DNA from: Nemophila menziesii | Taxonomy: Eukaryota > Streptophyta > Magnoliopsida > Boraginales > Hydrophyllaceae | Direction: 5' to 3' | DNA length: 64,000 nucleotides | Assembly (NCBI GenBank): GCA_029959085.1 | Contig: JARWIR010000021.1 | Location: 18,501,620 to 18,565,619 of the forward strand | Shown: piece after piece, positions 33,517-45,900 of the stretch | Layout of the letters: each line of letters begins with the position of its first letter | Position numbering within the stretch: the stretch's first letter is position 1 | Translations under genes and position numbers: made by a program | Notes under the pieces: model-generated | Seen by the model: the letters and a program-made list of their open reading frames with translations, nothing else | Databases searched by the model: none | Told to the model about the DNA's origin: nothing

Positions 33517-36500
33517 TTAAGATTCCAGTTTTTCTTTATTTCAATATAAAAGGTCGTAATTAGTCGTGAAAGGTAGTGCTTGACTACCATTATCTAGATA
33601 TCTTGCTTATCCGGACTAATTCTGCTAGTAAGTGTTTAAGAATTCTAGGTTTAATTTAAATATATAAGAATAATACTTTTTCTCCCCCCTTTTGCGGTCA
33701 CCCATAAGATAATCACAGTGATAGTGAACCTTAAATATAATCTCTCAAAAAATGCCCTTTTTATTATACTAAAATTACATAAAGAACTTAACTAAGATAC
33801 CCCGAATCTTAAGTGGATCAACCCTTGACACCATATAGTGGTAAAAAAGAATAAATAGATAGAGTGATATCTCGTTAACCAATCTTGATTAATAGTGATT
33901 TTATAAGAAATTAACAACCTTATGAATGACATCATGTTTGAAAGATAGCCCCTAAACCTTTGAAACATACTACTACCAAGCAGAACTAGTACCTTTGGTG
34001 GAAGATCTGCCTACTATAACATCACACTCAAAGTAATAGTCCTTTCAAGGGGATTGGGGCGTCAGCCTTAAACTATTTGGATTAATTTTTCGTGCCTAGG
34101 CTTATTTTGGTGGAGTGGTAAATAAAGAATATATATGGAATCCTCTCTCCGCACTCCTCCCTCTTGAGGGGTTTTCTTGCATATACTTAACAACTACAAC
34201 CCAATCTAAGGTATGTGACCTTCGTACTTCCTACTTTAGGTTGGTGCACTCATGGGTGGTGGTATGTCCATGGTCTTGAAGAAAATGACACTGTTATCTT
34301 CCATCTATTTTTGTAAGGTCGGACATCATTCTTGATGGAAACCAAGCCTCCTGATATCCCTCAATTTTGTAGAGAACCTCTCAAGGATATTGCCAGAAAA
34401 ACCTCGCCTCATCAAGATAATATCGTCCCCAGCACATGTAAGGCTCTGAACTTCGGTTTAAAATGAAGATGATGAATAAAATTAATTAAAATTTGACACA
34501 CCAAAAGACATCTAAAAGTTTGTGAGGACGCACATGTAGTAAACTCGTTAAAAAAACTCAATCCACACATATTGATGTATAAAGGGTGCGTGTTTATAAT
34601 TTAATGTTATTACAATTGTTGTGGAAATATAATGCGGAAAAATATAAATCGAGATATGTGGTTATAAGTATTATTAAAACTAAATATGATTACGCTAAAA
34701 CAACTAAATAACTAGATTGAATAACTTTTATGATTGAGGCTAGCTTGGAAGGGTATATATCACCAAATTAACATGCATAAGTTTTTCAAACGATCAAGGG
34801 AGTTCAGGTTATAACCCACTAACCAAGATTCTAAGCTTCCAAACACACTAGTAGACTATATTACCACACTTAAAACTCATGGATGTGTCTAGATATATGG
34901 TATAAATTCATATTATCTAAGATAATTTCAGGCGGTTTTATGCATTTCTTAGTTTTATTACAGTATTATAGCCCATTGGGACAAAAGTAGGTATAAAAAG
35001 TTAATTGGAGCAATTTCTAGAATTTAGTATATTTAGAAGTTGCCGAAGAATTATAAAATTGGACCTTGAGTTTAAATTAAAAGACTCAACATGGATCAAA
35101 ATAAAGGACCCATGTGTACCAGGTTCGAAGCTAAGCACATATGAAGCCTTTCCAGTTGGAAATTTCTTGAGCATATCTCAAAATCTGGCTAGAAATAGAA
35201 GAGTCCAAGTCTACAAAGAATCTAACAAAATTAGAAGACTGAAAAGATAATTACTAGATTTAAATAATTTGTTAGTCAACTCAATTCTTCTTATTTATTC
35301 AAGGAGGAAAAAATAACATAACGACTAACCAGAAAATTACAGTTCATAGTTTTTGCTTCCATTACTACGAGGAATAACTAAACTCCAACGCTTAAGGTGG
35401 TGATTTAGGATTATTGCAAGACCTTTGAAATGATTAATTGAAACTTTAAATTTCACTCAAATGGTCTTTTTACAATTCATTATAGGTTCTCCTAAACATC
35501 TTTCTTCATCTCTTTAGTTTAATATAACTTTACATAGAACCACTGAAATAGAAGTGGCTAAGAAATTTCAAGTCCATCTCATATGGTGTTGACAAGTGTG
35601 GCATCTACCCGTAATACCTTAAGTCTTTACCAAAGGATCAAAATTCTGCGTTTTTGTGAATATTATGATATATCATACAAGGTTGTTTGAACATATCATC
35701 TTGAGCACAAAAATGATTGACGGCCATTGTTTGGAATGCTTAATTCCTCTTCTAGTTAGCAAGGATACCTATTATATAAATTGATAAGTAATTAAAGGCT
35801 CCATTTACATATTAATTATGTTTAAGTATTCAATGATCCATGATTTTTCCCTATAAACTCACCTTGAAGAATTCCTTGTTGACTAACCTTAACAATTCTT
35901 AACTATTATAGGATTCGATACAGTACCGCCGATTTTTAGTGGATCAACCCTTGGCACGACGAAAATGGTAAAGAAGAATAAAAATTTAATTGATAAGTTT
36001 CACATAATAAATTTTCATTTATAGTTATTTCTCTAGAAATAAACAATCTTGCGAAGCACTCATCCCTCGCTCTCATCGAGACTAAGGAAGCATAAGTGTT
36101 ATAATAACAATACCATATGGACATTATTCTACATTCTTAACAGGTTGTCAAACACTTAAGTTATCCTAACCCTATTAATGATCAAGGGTCTATCCTACAA
36201 TCCCCCTCTCAGGTGGTGATAAAGATACTAACTCAACCAAAACATGGTCATAAACCCATTTTATGTTATACACGTTCAAATAATAAGTGGGTAAACACTC
36301 AAATTCAATTAAACACCGCTAAACAATAACTAAGTGTCCCTTAACTAATAATCAACATGCATATAGACATGGATCACAAATCAAGCATTCCATGTTAATA
36401 AAGACATTAGCTAATAGCTCAATGAACTTAATAAAAGTTAAGATACACAGATAAATTAGATTTATGCTATAATGTTTTGGCTACCAAGACCTTTCTCAAC

Positions 36501-38200
36501 AATAGAGGGAAACTCGATCTATGATTATTTGAAGAAGAAAAGAATATAAAATTATCTATTGTTTGAAAATATGGAAGACAATTTATGTACAAAATGGGCT
36601 AACATAATATATATATAGTACCTCAAACTCGTGGGTCAAACTCTATGGTAGAATATGTGCTGAACGACTTCAGTCATCAATCCATCTTCTATCGACGCAC
36701 GTGACTTTCTACGATATGCTCAGGTCATGACTTCGTATATAGAAGCTACGTTCACTTTGTTGAACGCCTTATTGTATTTTTCATGGCGGGGTTCTTGTTA
36801 TGGTATGGGAATTTATTTGGTACGTCTATCTCGAGAACTCCTTTTCTGAGCCATTTCAAAAATCTGCATAAAAACGTTAACATGCTGAAAAGAAATTTAT
36901 GCAAGAAAGGTTTGATTACAGTTGTTTTTCAAAAAAAAGATTGCCACTTTTAAAAATAATTTTTCAGAATCGATTTACTTTAAATTTCATGCTAATACAA
37001 GTATATTGAGTCTATGATACCACGTGTTGGGTCATACAGTTTTTCTAGGCATCTATTTTAATAAAAAACGTCGTATGTAGTTCGATTTACATGTAAAATC
37101 CTACTTTAACGTGACTAACATGAAATAATGATAATTTATGCCATGACAGAAAACTACCTTGATGAAATCTTGGTAGAGAATTTATTTTGACACATTTTCG
37201 TAGGAGGGAAGTTGAAGAAATAGTTCTCCTGAACCCTAAGGTTATCCAACCTTTAATTTGAATCCTCTTACCGTTCTTGATTTTACCTCTAATCCTTTTA
37301 ATGTATATAACCAACCATAATGGGCTCACAATGAAAAGGTTCAACAAATCTTGGAATAACACTACAAAAAAAAAAAAAACAGAAAGAAGAAAAACATTTC
37401 TTCTTCCACAAGAGTTGTAGGGGTGGAGGTTTGGAGGAAATGGGTTTTAATTATAGTTTTTCTTGTCATAATTAGTAAATTGAAATATATGTTAAAGTTG
37501 TACCTTATGTTCTCTTGATTTCTAGTATTTGTATAGCTCTAAGTAGGATGTCTAGTCCAAACATAATTTGAAATCATGTTTTTATCCAACAAATAAATCA
37601 CTATTTTAGGATTTTTATTCCTTAATATTTATTTTAAATACATTCCAAATTCAATAATAATTTGTAATGAATACTATATATAATTAAACATATTTGTTTA
37701 GTACAAGAAAACAAAGTATTGATTTTCTTATATACATATGATTTGGTCATTTTGTTCAATGTCTCACCAAGAAACTTACCTTGATGTTGTTTACAAGTAT
37801 CAAGGTTTGTTTGATATTTAACTTGTATGCTAGGTAGATAATAAATTAGGAATGCATTATTAATTTATTCCCAATCATTTAATGTCATGGGTGGTTGAAG
37901 AACTAATCACTCACTCCAATCAAGAAGAAAGAAAACATTTATTGGTACATGTGAACTCTAGTGACACTTACATAAGCATCACATATTTGCATAAACTTTA
38001 GGACACTCTCATGGGATCTTCATGAGCTTATCCACTACAGTTACAATATATTTTGAATTGATTCAACATTTTCAAATCGTGTTTGAATCTCGAAGCTTGA
38101 ATCTTGGGTAAGCTAATCCCAAGTGGTGGCAAGTGAAATTAGAATCCTCGAGCCGGTGGTTACATGTACATGTTCCCCTTGATATTGAAACCCTCTTTTA
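33517..38200. other. Decayed LTR-retrotransposon DNA, unresolved
   Basis: No intact gene. Two homologous segments (about 33800-33960 and 35920-36100) share GTGGATCAACCCTTG(A/G)CAC and TGGTAAA(A/G)AAGAATAAA. Another pair (about 31945-32060 and 35375-35480) shares AACTAAACTCCAACGCTTA-like sequence. They probably mark duplicated LTR parts. Stretches near 36150-36400 and 34760-34870 resemble LTR sequence of the same superfamily in reverse orientation. There are no domain-bearing frames; the longest is 91 codons and featureless. Confidence 0.4.
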
Positions 38201-38620
38201 TTTATCTGAGGGCACAATTATTGTTGTTATTTATGCCCACAATTGTCCTTGTTGTTCTTGTTGTTGTTAAACTTGGGGCCCAATATATTGTTGGATTTGA
38301 GTCCCTTAAAGAAGATTGACTTGTGGATCCAATTGAGCTTGATATTTCCATTATAACCCTTAAACTGAGGTTGCAAATTCTAGTCTCCATATCTTCCATT
38401 ACGATACTCAAATTAGATTCTTGCTCCATTCTTTGTATTTCTCTCTTTTGTTGTCTCCGAAACAATCTTTCATGATTAAAAAGCATGCACCAATTTATTA
38501 CTTACATTTTTAATTCTTCTTTCCTTTATCCTTTTTTTACTTACCTAATGTATATATAGACTTCGCTATTATTCTTATTTCTTATTGTGTCGAGATGACA
38601 CAACTTTGAGTTGGGAATCT
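38201..38620 (+). other. Retroelement 3' internal remnant ending in a polypurine tract
   Basis: A 94-codon minus-strand frame (38202-38486; Arg/Gln/Asn-rich) has no recognised domain. The plus strand then runs into GACACAACTTTGAGTTGGGA, equivalent to the polypurine tract that precedes LTR-7 at 42912-42926. This places 38621 as the start of a 3' LTR. Confidence 0.45.
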
Positions 38621-39433
38621 TGATGTCTCCGTATTTGTGACAAAATATTCTAGTCACGAGACATCATTTTAGGTGTATTATGTGCTTAGATGAGGGATTT
38701 TCCCTGTAATTTAATATATTCTCATTTCTTGCCTTGTTTTAAAGATTTGTTACTTTTAGTGCTTTTAAGGTGTAATTTGTGTGCTAATGTGAAGATATAA
38801 GGTACAAGGATGATATTAGATTCCAAATTATGGATAATAATTCGGGGAAATAACATCAATAAAGAACCAAGAGTTGAGGGACAAAGAAGAAATTTTTAGA
38901 AAATGCAAGAGTTGCCGGCTAGTTTAGAAAGTTGATTGTGTTTGATGATACGTGAGATTGACAGAGAATTTAGAGAAGTCTGTTTATATCCAGATAGGTA
39001 TTTCATTTAGTAACATGCATGATTTGGAGCAGTACCGAAGAAGATATTAACGTTACATCTTCTATGGTCCAAACTAGTCAACTTTTTAAGAAAATGTGTT
39101 TGGGTTGGATCAGGTCACATAAACCTAGCCCATTACCCTTATTTCGTCTCAACGCCTATATATATATATATATATTTGTACTTGACATTAGAAACATTTC
39201 CTTGACTTCTTCAATTTATTCAGCAATTCATTAGAGTGAGAACAAGTTGATCTAGAGGAGGAAGCAATAGGAGTTGGAGTATCACAACACCACTTCTCCA
39301 TCCTTCCACAATTACCATTAGGGTTAAATGTATGAAATTCATAGATTAAGTATTTTTCTAATTTTTTTATTCTTTATTATTTTATTTATTATGAACTAAT
39401 TTTCCCATTGCTTACGTTTGCAATATGTATAGT
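38621..39433 (+). mobile_element. Athila-family LTR (LTR-5), 5' part only
   Basis: Begins TGATGTCTCC directly after a polypurine-like TTGAGTTGGGAATCT, with the partner arm GAGACATCA at +38. It continues to the TATGAACTAA leader landmark near 39390 and is then cut by LTR-6 at 39434. A (TA)9 microsatellite lies at about 39157-39174. Confidence 0.6.
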
Positions 39434-39837
39434 TGATGTCTCCCCATTTGTGAGGATTTAATCTTAGTCGGAGACATCATTTTAGGTGTATTTATTAGGT
39501 TATAGGTCGTTTTTCTCTTGATTTAATACACTTTCCTATTTTTTGTCTTAATTTAATTATTTATTATTTTTAGAGCATATTGGATTTAATTGTTTGTTAA
39601 TTGTGAAGCTTTAAAGATATATGGTAATTAATTAGATGCCAAGTCAATTCTAAGAGATAAGGGAAAGAGGATAAACATGGAAATTGGATATAAATGAAAG
39701 AAATATGAAAAAGGAAAAGATAAAGTTATCAAATAATCTGAATTCCAGCAGCTACGAACATAAAAGTGATCATAACTCAATATTTGCTAGGAATTTGGAA
39801 GAATGGTCTGAATCAAAGTTAAAGAGCTTTATGAGAT
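39434..39837 (+). mobile_element. Truncated 5' LTR (LTR-6)
   Basis: The first ~400 bp of an LTR, closely similar (roughly nine in ten positions) to the start of LTR-7 at 42927. It includes the perfect inverted repeat TGATGTCTCC...GGAGACATCA (39434-39443 and 39470-39479). It breaks off at about 39837, where integrase-coding sequence begins without the rest of the LTR, PBS, gag or most of pol. Confidence 0.7.
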
Positions 39838-39990
39838 TGTTACAAAAGTCACACCACATGGAGGAATCGAAATTGAACATCCAACAGAGCAAATGACATT
39901 CTTGGTGAATGGCCAGCGTTTAAAGTTATACCATGATAGTGAGGACTTTGGTCGAGAGGAGACGATCCTTATCAAAGAACACGATTAGCC
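39838..39990 (+). pseudogene. Athila integrase C-terminus (end of pol)
   Basis: About 50 codons read VTKVTPHGGIEIEHPTEQ, then TFLVNGQRLKLYHD, the characteristic C-terminal tail of Athila-lineage integrases (typically GAVE...FKVNGQRLKPY). Just after it, GACGTTAAACAAAAGTGC...TGGGAGACA matches the usual post-pol sequence. It is fused on its 5' side to a truncated LTR. Confidence 0.65.
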
Positions 39991-40215
39991 CGAGGTACAC
40001 GTCTAACTAAAAGACGTTAAACAAAAGTGCTCTTGGGAGACACCCCTTGTTTAAATTGATTTTTAGATTAGTTTTATGTTATGTAGTGTATATTTCTAAG
40101 TTAGTGTATATTTTTAATATGTTTACAAGCTAATAAGAGAGAAAGGTAGTGTGTTATTGTGCAGGATATGAGTTTGGGGTCAAAAGGAAAAAGAAGGGAA
40201 AATCTGTTTTACCAA

Positions 40216-40570
40216 TTGATAAGCCAGCGAAACCACCGGTATGCCGGTGGAGAAACATGTGCCCACGGGTTGGTGGAATCGAATTGTTCGTCGAGAGCAG
40301 GTCTAACAAAACCCAAGGAGACCGGGTACCCGGTCAGATCACTGGTAAGCCGGCCAAAGGAAAATATGTGATCACGGGTTTTGTGTCTCAGGTTTTTTGA
40401 CGAAGCAAGATTTTTTGAAAAACAGCGCACCGGCTAGCCGGTCAGATCACCAGTAAGCTGGCCAAGGGAAAACACGTGCCCACGGGTTGTTTACCGAGAG
40501 CAACAAAGAGAAAATCATCACCATCGGCTGCCCGGTCAGATCACCGGTAAGCCGGTCCGAGGCGGTTTGT
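40216..40570 (+). repeat. Four imperfect GC-rich repeats in the Athila 3' region
   Basis: About 60-110 bp apart, four degenerate units share CCGG(C/T)(A/T)(G/C)CCGGTCAGATCAC(C/T)(A/G)GTAAGCCGG(C/T)C and GAAAACA(C/T)GTG(C/A)(C/T)CACGGGTT (unit cores near 40225, 40325, 40435 and 40535). They are strikingly GC-rich for this window. Short frames (83, 70 and 73 codons) cross them on both strands but look like by-products. Confidence 0.7.
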
Positions 40571-40949
40571 GAAGAGGTTATTACCAAATACACTTCTTAC
40601 CTTACCAAGAATTAAACCTAGCTTCTCCAACACAAATTTTTCAGACCCTAACCTTATAAATAGACCTTGAAGCTTGATTCAACCTCCACAACAAACACAA
40701 CAACATCAAAAATCCTCTTCTCCTTCCTCCATAAACACATATTCTTCATCAAATTCATCACACTACACCATAAAACACCACAAAGATCATCAAGCTATCA
40801 AGAATTCTTCGAAGAATCATAAAGAAACCTTCTTCTATCATCAAATCCAATCAAGAAACTCAAGCCACACAAATCTTTCTTAACTTTATTCCATCCTTGG
40901 TGTAACTTGAGTTGTGGGTTAATTAGAGATGACAAACTAAACAGATGAT

Positions 40950-41396
40950 ATGGATTATAAGAGGAAGTGTTCAATCCTAGGGAAGAACAAAAATTTGCCT
41001 AGAGCCACAATTGAAAAGGCTAGAAACCTTGATGATCCTATTGAAAAGAAACCAAAGATAGAGGCACCAGTACAACCACTACGTAAGAGATTAACATCTA
41101 GGATGTGTATACCATCAAGGCCTAAAGAAAAGATACAAATCCAAGATCAAGGTTCTTCCTCTTCTTCTTCATATCAGAACAACTCTTGCATGCCACCAGT
41201 ATGGGCAACCAAATTACAAGATGAAGTCACTTACATAAGAAAAGAACATGATACACTCTGGGAGGAAATTGCAAAGATTAATCGGTTATTGGATGAAGTA
41301 AAGGAGACCTTGGATATTGATAATTTTTCTTCTTCTTCGGAGGAAGATATGATGGATCTTTATGGCCGGGTACCCCGTTCTAATTCATCTTATTAA
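40950..41396 (+). CDS. 148-aa late ORF of an Athila-type element, function unknown
   Basis: An uninterrupted 148-codon frame starting at an ATG (MDYKRKCSILGK). The N-terminal half is basic (KKPKIEAP, LRKRLTSR). A Ser-rich linker (SSSSSSYQ) is followed by a predicted amphipathic/coiled-coil segment (WATKLQDEVTYIRKEHDTLW to LLDEVKETLDI), a Ser/acidic patch and a C-terminus with GRVPRSNSSY. It lies between the end of pol and the 3' LTR, where Athila elements carry a third (so-called env-like) ORF, but I see no signal peptide or transmembrane segment. It might be a small accessory protein, or the C-terminal remnant of a longer ORF3. Its intactness in an otherwise wrecked element is notable. Confidence 0.55.
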   Translation: MDYKRKCSILGKNKNLPRATIEKARNLDDPIEKKPKIEAPVQPLRKRLTSRMCIPSRPKEKIQIQDQGSSSSSSYQNNSCMPPVWATKLQDEVTYIRKEHDTLWEEIAKINRLLDEVKETLDIDNFSSSSEEDMMDLYGRVPRSNSSY

Positions 41397-42911
41397 TTTC
41401 TTGTATGCATTATGTAGTTTAGTTTAGTTTAATTTTAAATTTTATTTCTTTATCGAGTCTTTTTCGAGTCATGGGGACACGGCTCACTTTTGAATTGGGG
41501 GTGGGGGTTCGTTGTCCTCGTCTTCATTTTTGTTTTTGCATAAAATTTTAAAATTTTGGGTTGAATAGGCATAGAATATGTTGAATGTACCTATTGAGCA
41601 TGATTTAATTGGGTCAATGATAGTAAGTAGTAAGCTTTTGAAAGATGTCACAAATATGCTTAGTATGCATGTATGAAAACAGGAAATAAAATATAGATTA
41701 GTTAATGAGCAATGCTAAGAAGTCAAGTTGAAACTTAGGGAGATTTATTTGGTCTGTAGAACGTGAGGTTTGAAATTAGTTGAAACCCGCTTGTCTATGG
41801 ACTAGTAGTAAAAAAGTAACAAAATCCAGTAGTTAGAAAAGTGAATAAGGCAGTTCTTTTATATTGAAGCCACTTGAAGCCTTTTAGCTTTCTCACCCTT
41901 TTATTTGATTATTGTTATTATCCGTCTTAGCCCCTCTGAGCCTTTCTAAAGCCTTTTATTTAACCACATTATAAACCTTATCCTTTAGTTTATAGGACTT
42001 ATCCATATGACCCGCGATCGAATTGCAAAACCTAAGACAAGTCATTTTTAGAGCTTGAGTTTGGGGTGGTGGGCTTCATCATTGGGAACATTGGGTTTGG
42101 GAAATGGTAATTGTGATTTTATTGATGATGAAAAAGTTATTATTGTAACCCTTTTCCGGGGTAAGAGTGAATGAAAAAATATGAAAAGCATGAATTGAAA
42201 AGAAAAAAAATATATATATATATATATATATGAGAAAAAATAGTTTGATATCTCAACATCAAAAAGATAGTCATAGCTATACAAAAGAAAAAATTGATAT
42301 GAAAAGAATATATATTTGGTCCGGCAAAGTGGAATTTGTATATCATCATGAAAAGGTTTTATTTGGGATTATTGGGGATGCACATTAAAAGCATCAAAAA
42401 TTGGGTTGAGTGAGAACGTCTTCGAGTGAAAACTCAAGCTCTAGGGCGATTTGTTGAGGGAATGTGAGGAGAGAGCCAAAAGCTCACTTTTCATTATCTG
42501 AATATACCACACCGTCCCTAAGCCATGTTATAACCATAAAGACCTTAGGATTTCTAGCTGCTTGATGGAGAAACAATTGAGCTATTAGGTGGTAGGTAAG
42601 TGAACCATTGGATGCTATATTAGGACCTATGAACAACCTATAGCCATTAGCACGAACTGAGCTGAGACCTCTCCTTCTGGCATTGCGACATTAATCTGGA
42701 CTTGAATTTATGGATTGTTGATTATGTGTATATTAAGCATACGTGTGCATTATTTCTTTAGCATTACTACATGAGACTTTTTAGATATTTATGCTCTAGG
42801 ATCATTCATTGTGTATCGGGTCTTTTTAGCATTATTTCTCCTCCTACTTCTTCATCTTGACTACCTTACTATTCTTTATTTTTATTTTTATTGTATCGGG
42901 ACGATACAACT
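41397..42911 (+). other. Athila 3' untranslated internal region
   Basis: Long non-coding stretch between the late ORF and the 3' LTR. It contains a G-rich purine tract (GAATTGGGGGTGGGGG, about 41494-41509) and a block homologous to 22420-22640 (about 41795-42040). It also has a (TA)n microsatellite at about 42208-42230 and the run-up GACGATACAACTTTGAG to the polypurine tract. Confidence 0.55.
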
Positions 42912-42926
42912 TTGAGTTGGGGGTCT
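42912..42926 (+). promoter_or_regulatory. Polypurine tract next to the 3' LTR
   Basis: TTGAGTTGGGGGTCT immediately precedes the LTR start TGATGTCTCC. The same arrangement, slightly decayed, precedes LTR-5. Polypurine tracts prime plus-strand DNA synthesis. Confidence 0.65.
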
Positions 42927-45900
42927 TGATGTCTCCCCATTTGTGATGCTTTAATCTTAGTTGGAGACATCATTTTAGGTGTATTTATTAGGTTATAGGC
43001 CGATTTTCTCTTGATTTAGTACACTTTCCTATTTTGTGTCTTAATTTAATTATTTATTATTTTTAGAGCAGATTGAGTTTAATTGTTTGTTAATTGTGAA
43101 GTTTTAAAGATATATGGTAAATTAATTAAATTCCAAGTTAATTCTAAAAGATAAGGGAAAGTGGATAAACATGGAAATTGGAGATAAAGGAAAGAAATAT
43201 GCAAAAGGAAATATAAAGTTGCCAAATAAATCTGAATCCAGCAGCTACGAACATAAATGTGATCATAACTCAAAATTGGCTAGGAATTTGGAAGAATGGC
43301 TTGAATAAAAGTTAAAGAGCTTCCTGGGAAGATCGATTTCGACTATTGGAACGCGTCAAACGGATAAGTATTGAAGGAGTTACGGCCAAAACAAAACAGC
43401 ACCAGAATCTTACCTTTTCTATATTTTAGGGTTACGAATTTGAGTTGGGCTTGAAGTCCAATACCTATCTTATACTCCAAGAAACGTTTTAGGGTTTCCT
43501 ATACTATATTAATACACCCTCTTATCAGAAGAAACACATCCTTGGCACACCTTAAGCCAAGAGGAAGCTTACAACACAAAAAAGAAGTCTGGAAGGAGCT
43601 GAACACCATATCATGTCTTCTTCTACCTTTAAATTTGTAATTTCTTTCTTTTCTTTCATTAGTATGAACTAAATAATTTTAGCTTGAGATTTAGCATATA
43701 TGTATGAACCCTAGTTCTTTCTATCTGATTTGGTAGTGTTGAGGTTGCCTTCTAAGCTACCTGACGGGAGTTAGAGGGATTTTAGAATCCCGAATACTTA
43801 TATATGCTCAGTTCACCCTTATAATTAGAATGACGACTTAGTAAGATAGGTGCATATTAGCAGACTTAAGATATATCACATCTCCATTCTTCTTACTCAT
43901 CTTTATTTGCATTCATTAATTTAATCTTATTTCTTGCAATTATTTCGTATTTGAAAAACCAAAGAAAATATCTTATTTTGTTCCCGTTTAGTCTAAACAA
44001 ATAATATACTCTACGCTTATATTTGAACATGAGTTTGATCTAACATACTAAATCCTTGAGAACGAAGATTTACTTATATTACTATTAATAGAGAAAGATA
44101 TATGCACTTGTAGAGTTTCTTCTGGTTCTTTTCAAGGTGTGGGTTCTCTTTATATCGTTATTTTATCACAACCTAGGCCCCACCACATGCATATGATTTA
44201 CTTGGAAGAGATTCCTAGGGTTAAATAGTAGCCTTTTACTTATCCGGAAGGAACTTAGGGAGACTATATAATCCCCATTGGCAGTTAAATACAAAATTTG
44301 CTCTTAAAATAAGAAAAGATTAAATCGTGTCTAGTGGGGATTACTGATGTCTCGTCCTTTGTGATAGAATAATCGTATCACTAAACATCTTTTTTGGGGA
44401 TTAGTGGACCTAATAGAGGGAGTATTCCCTAATATTTAATGTTTCTTACTTTCTTGTCTCAATTTGGTCTTATGGTTATTTTTAGAGTATTTTGTGCTTT
44501 AATCGTATGTTATATGTGTAGCTTTTAGGTACATGGTTGACATGGAATCCCAAGAGGAGATGGAGAAGTCAATAAGTTCAAATCCAAACCCAAGTCAAGG
44601 AGTAGATAGAGCAAGAAGTCAAGTTTCGAGGCATTTGGGAAATATTTGGAAAGATGACGTGACTTGTTTCAATCGCCACGGAAAATTGGCAAGAGCTTTT
44701 GATCTGATTCTTTTTTATTTGGAAATATCTTGAACTCAATGTCGCGTTAGAGATGATGGAAGTAAATTTAGAGTTGAGATTCAAAAGTTATGGCGATTTC
44801 ACCATAGTGACCCAAAGCTATCAAGCATTAGAAAAAACGGGTTGGGCCTTTTGGACCTTCCAAGAGGGCCATATGTCTTAAAAAAATCTGGACTCCTATA
44901 ATACCTTCTATTAGCCTGAAAACGCACACAATTCATATCAGAGAGAATCTAATCACGCTTGGAAGCTAAGGAAGAGAAGGAGGAAGAGCTTTCAACAGCA
45001 GTTCCACAATTATTCATTTAAATCCCATTTCACCTATTTCATTAGAGTTATTTATTTCTGTTTTTAGTTTTAATTACGAATTCCTTAGTTTTAATAAATA
45101 ATTACTTAGTTTAAATATGAGCTGACTTTCCATTACTTGAGAATCGCTATTAAAGGGATGAACCACAGTTTTTAATTTAAGTCTATTGAATTTGGGATTG
45201 TTATAATTTAAATAAAATTTGAGCTCTTTTATATTGAATATGTCCTTATGCTCATTCACTATTACTCTACTGTCCATTTAGTAATAGGACTTATTATTTT
45301 AAGTTATTTGTTGCAAAACGGTCATCCGGAAGGGGGGGTTCAAATACAACCTAGGACATAGACGTGTGGTGTGCGTTAGTGAACCGACGGTCATGACTAG
45401 CCACACAGTCATTAGGGGTTTACGCAGTCAATCGTTTGAAAGTATTGTAATGTCACTCTAACAAGGTGTGCGGCCTATATACCCCGATGGGATTTAGAAA
45501 GATGTTAGAATCTCACCTAGTGAAAAATACTGACTTTTCCCTTAGGCAATAACTTTAGATTGATAAACTTTGGTGATTCCCTAACGAGACTCAAGTATAC
45601 CTCTCATCTACGTAACCTTCCTTAGTTAATTTTTAGTTTAAGTTAGCCAATCTCTAAGTTCAAGTATTTAATTACTTTTTATTTCTTGTATTAGTAACTA
45701 AACATTCAAAAACCAAATACATATTTACTTTTATTGTTTTAGTAATTACTTCTACTTTTCATTTAAACACTTATTAATAACCTCGTAATCCCTTTGGAGA
45801 CGATCTCCCAGTTTACTTATCTATTACTTGAAATGACCCGTACACTTGCGGTGAGTTTATCCTTTTCTATTGTGTCGATTGATATCACACTCAAGAAACG

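Noticed and set aside
35120..35135. Possible second SINE (GGTTCGAAGC)
   Set aside because: No A-box at the right distance, no tail and no flanking duplication.
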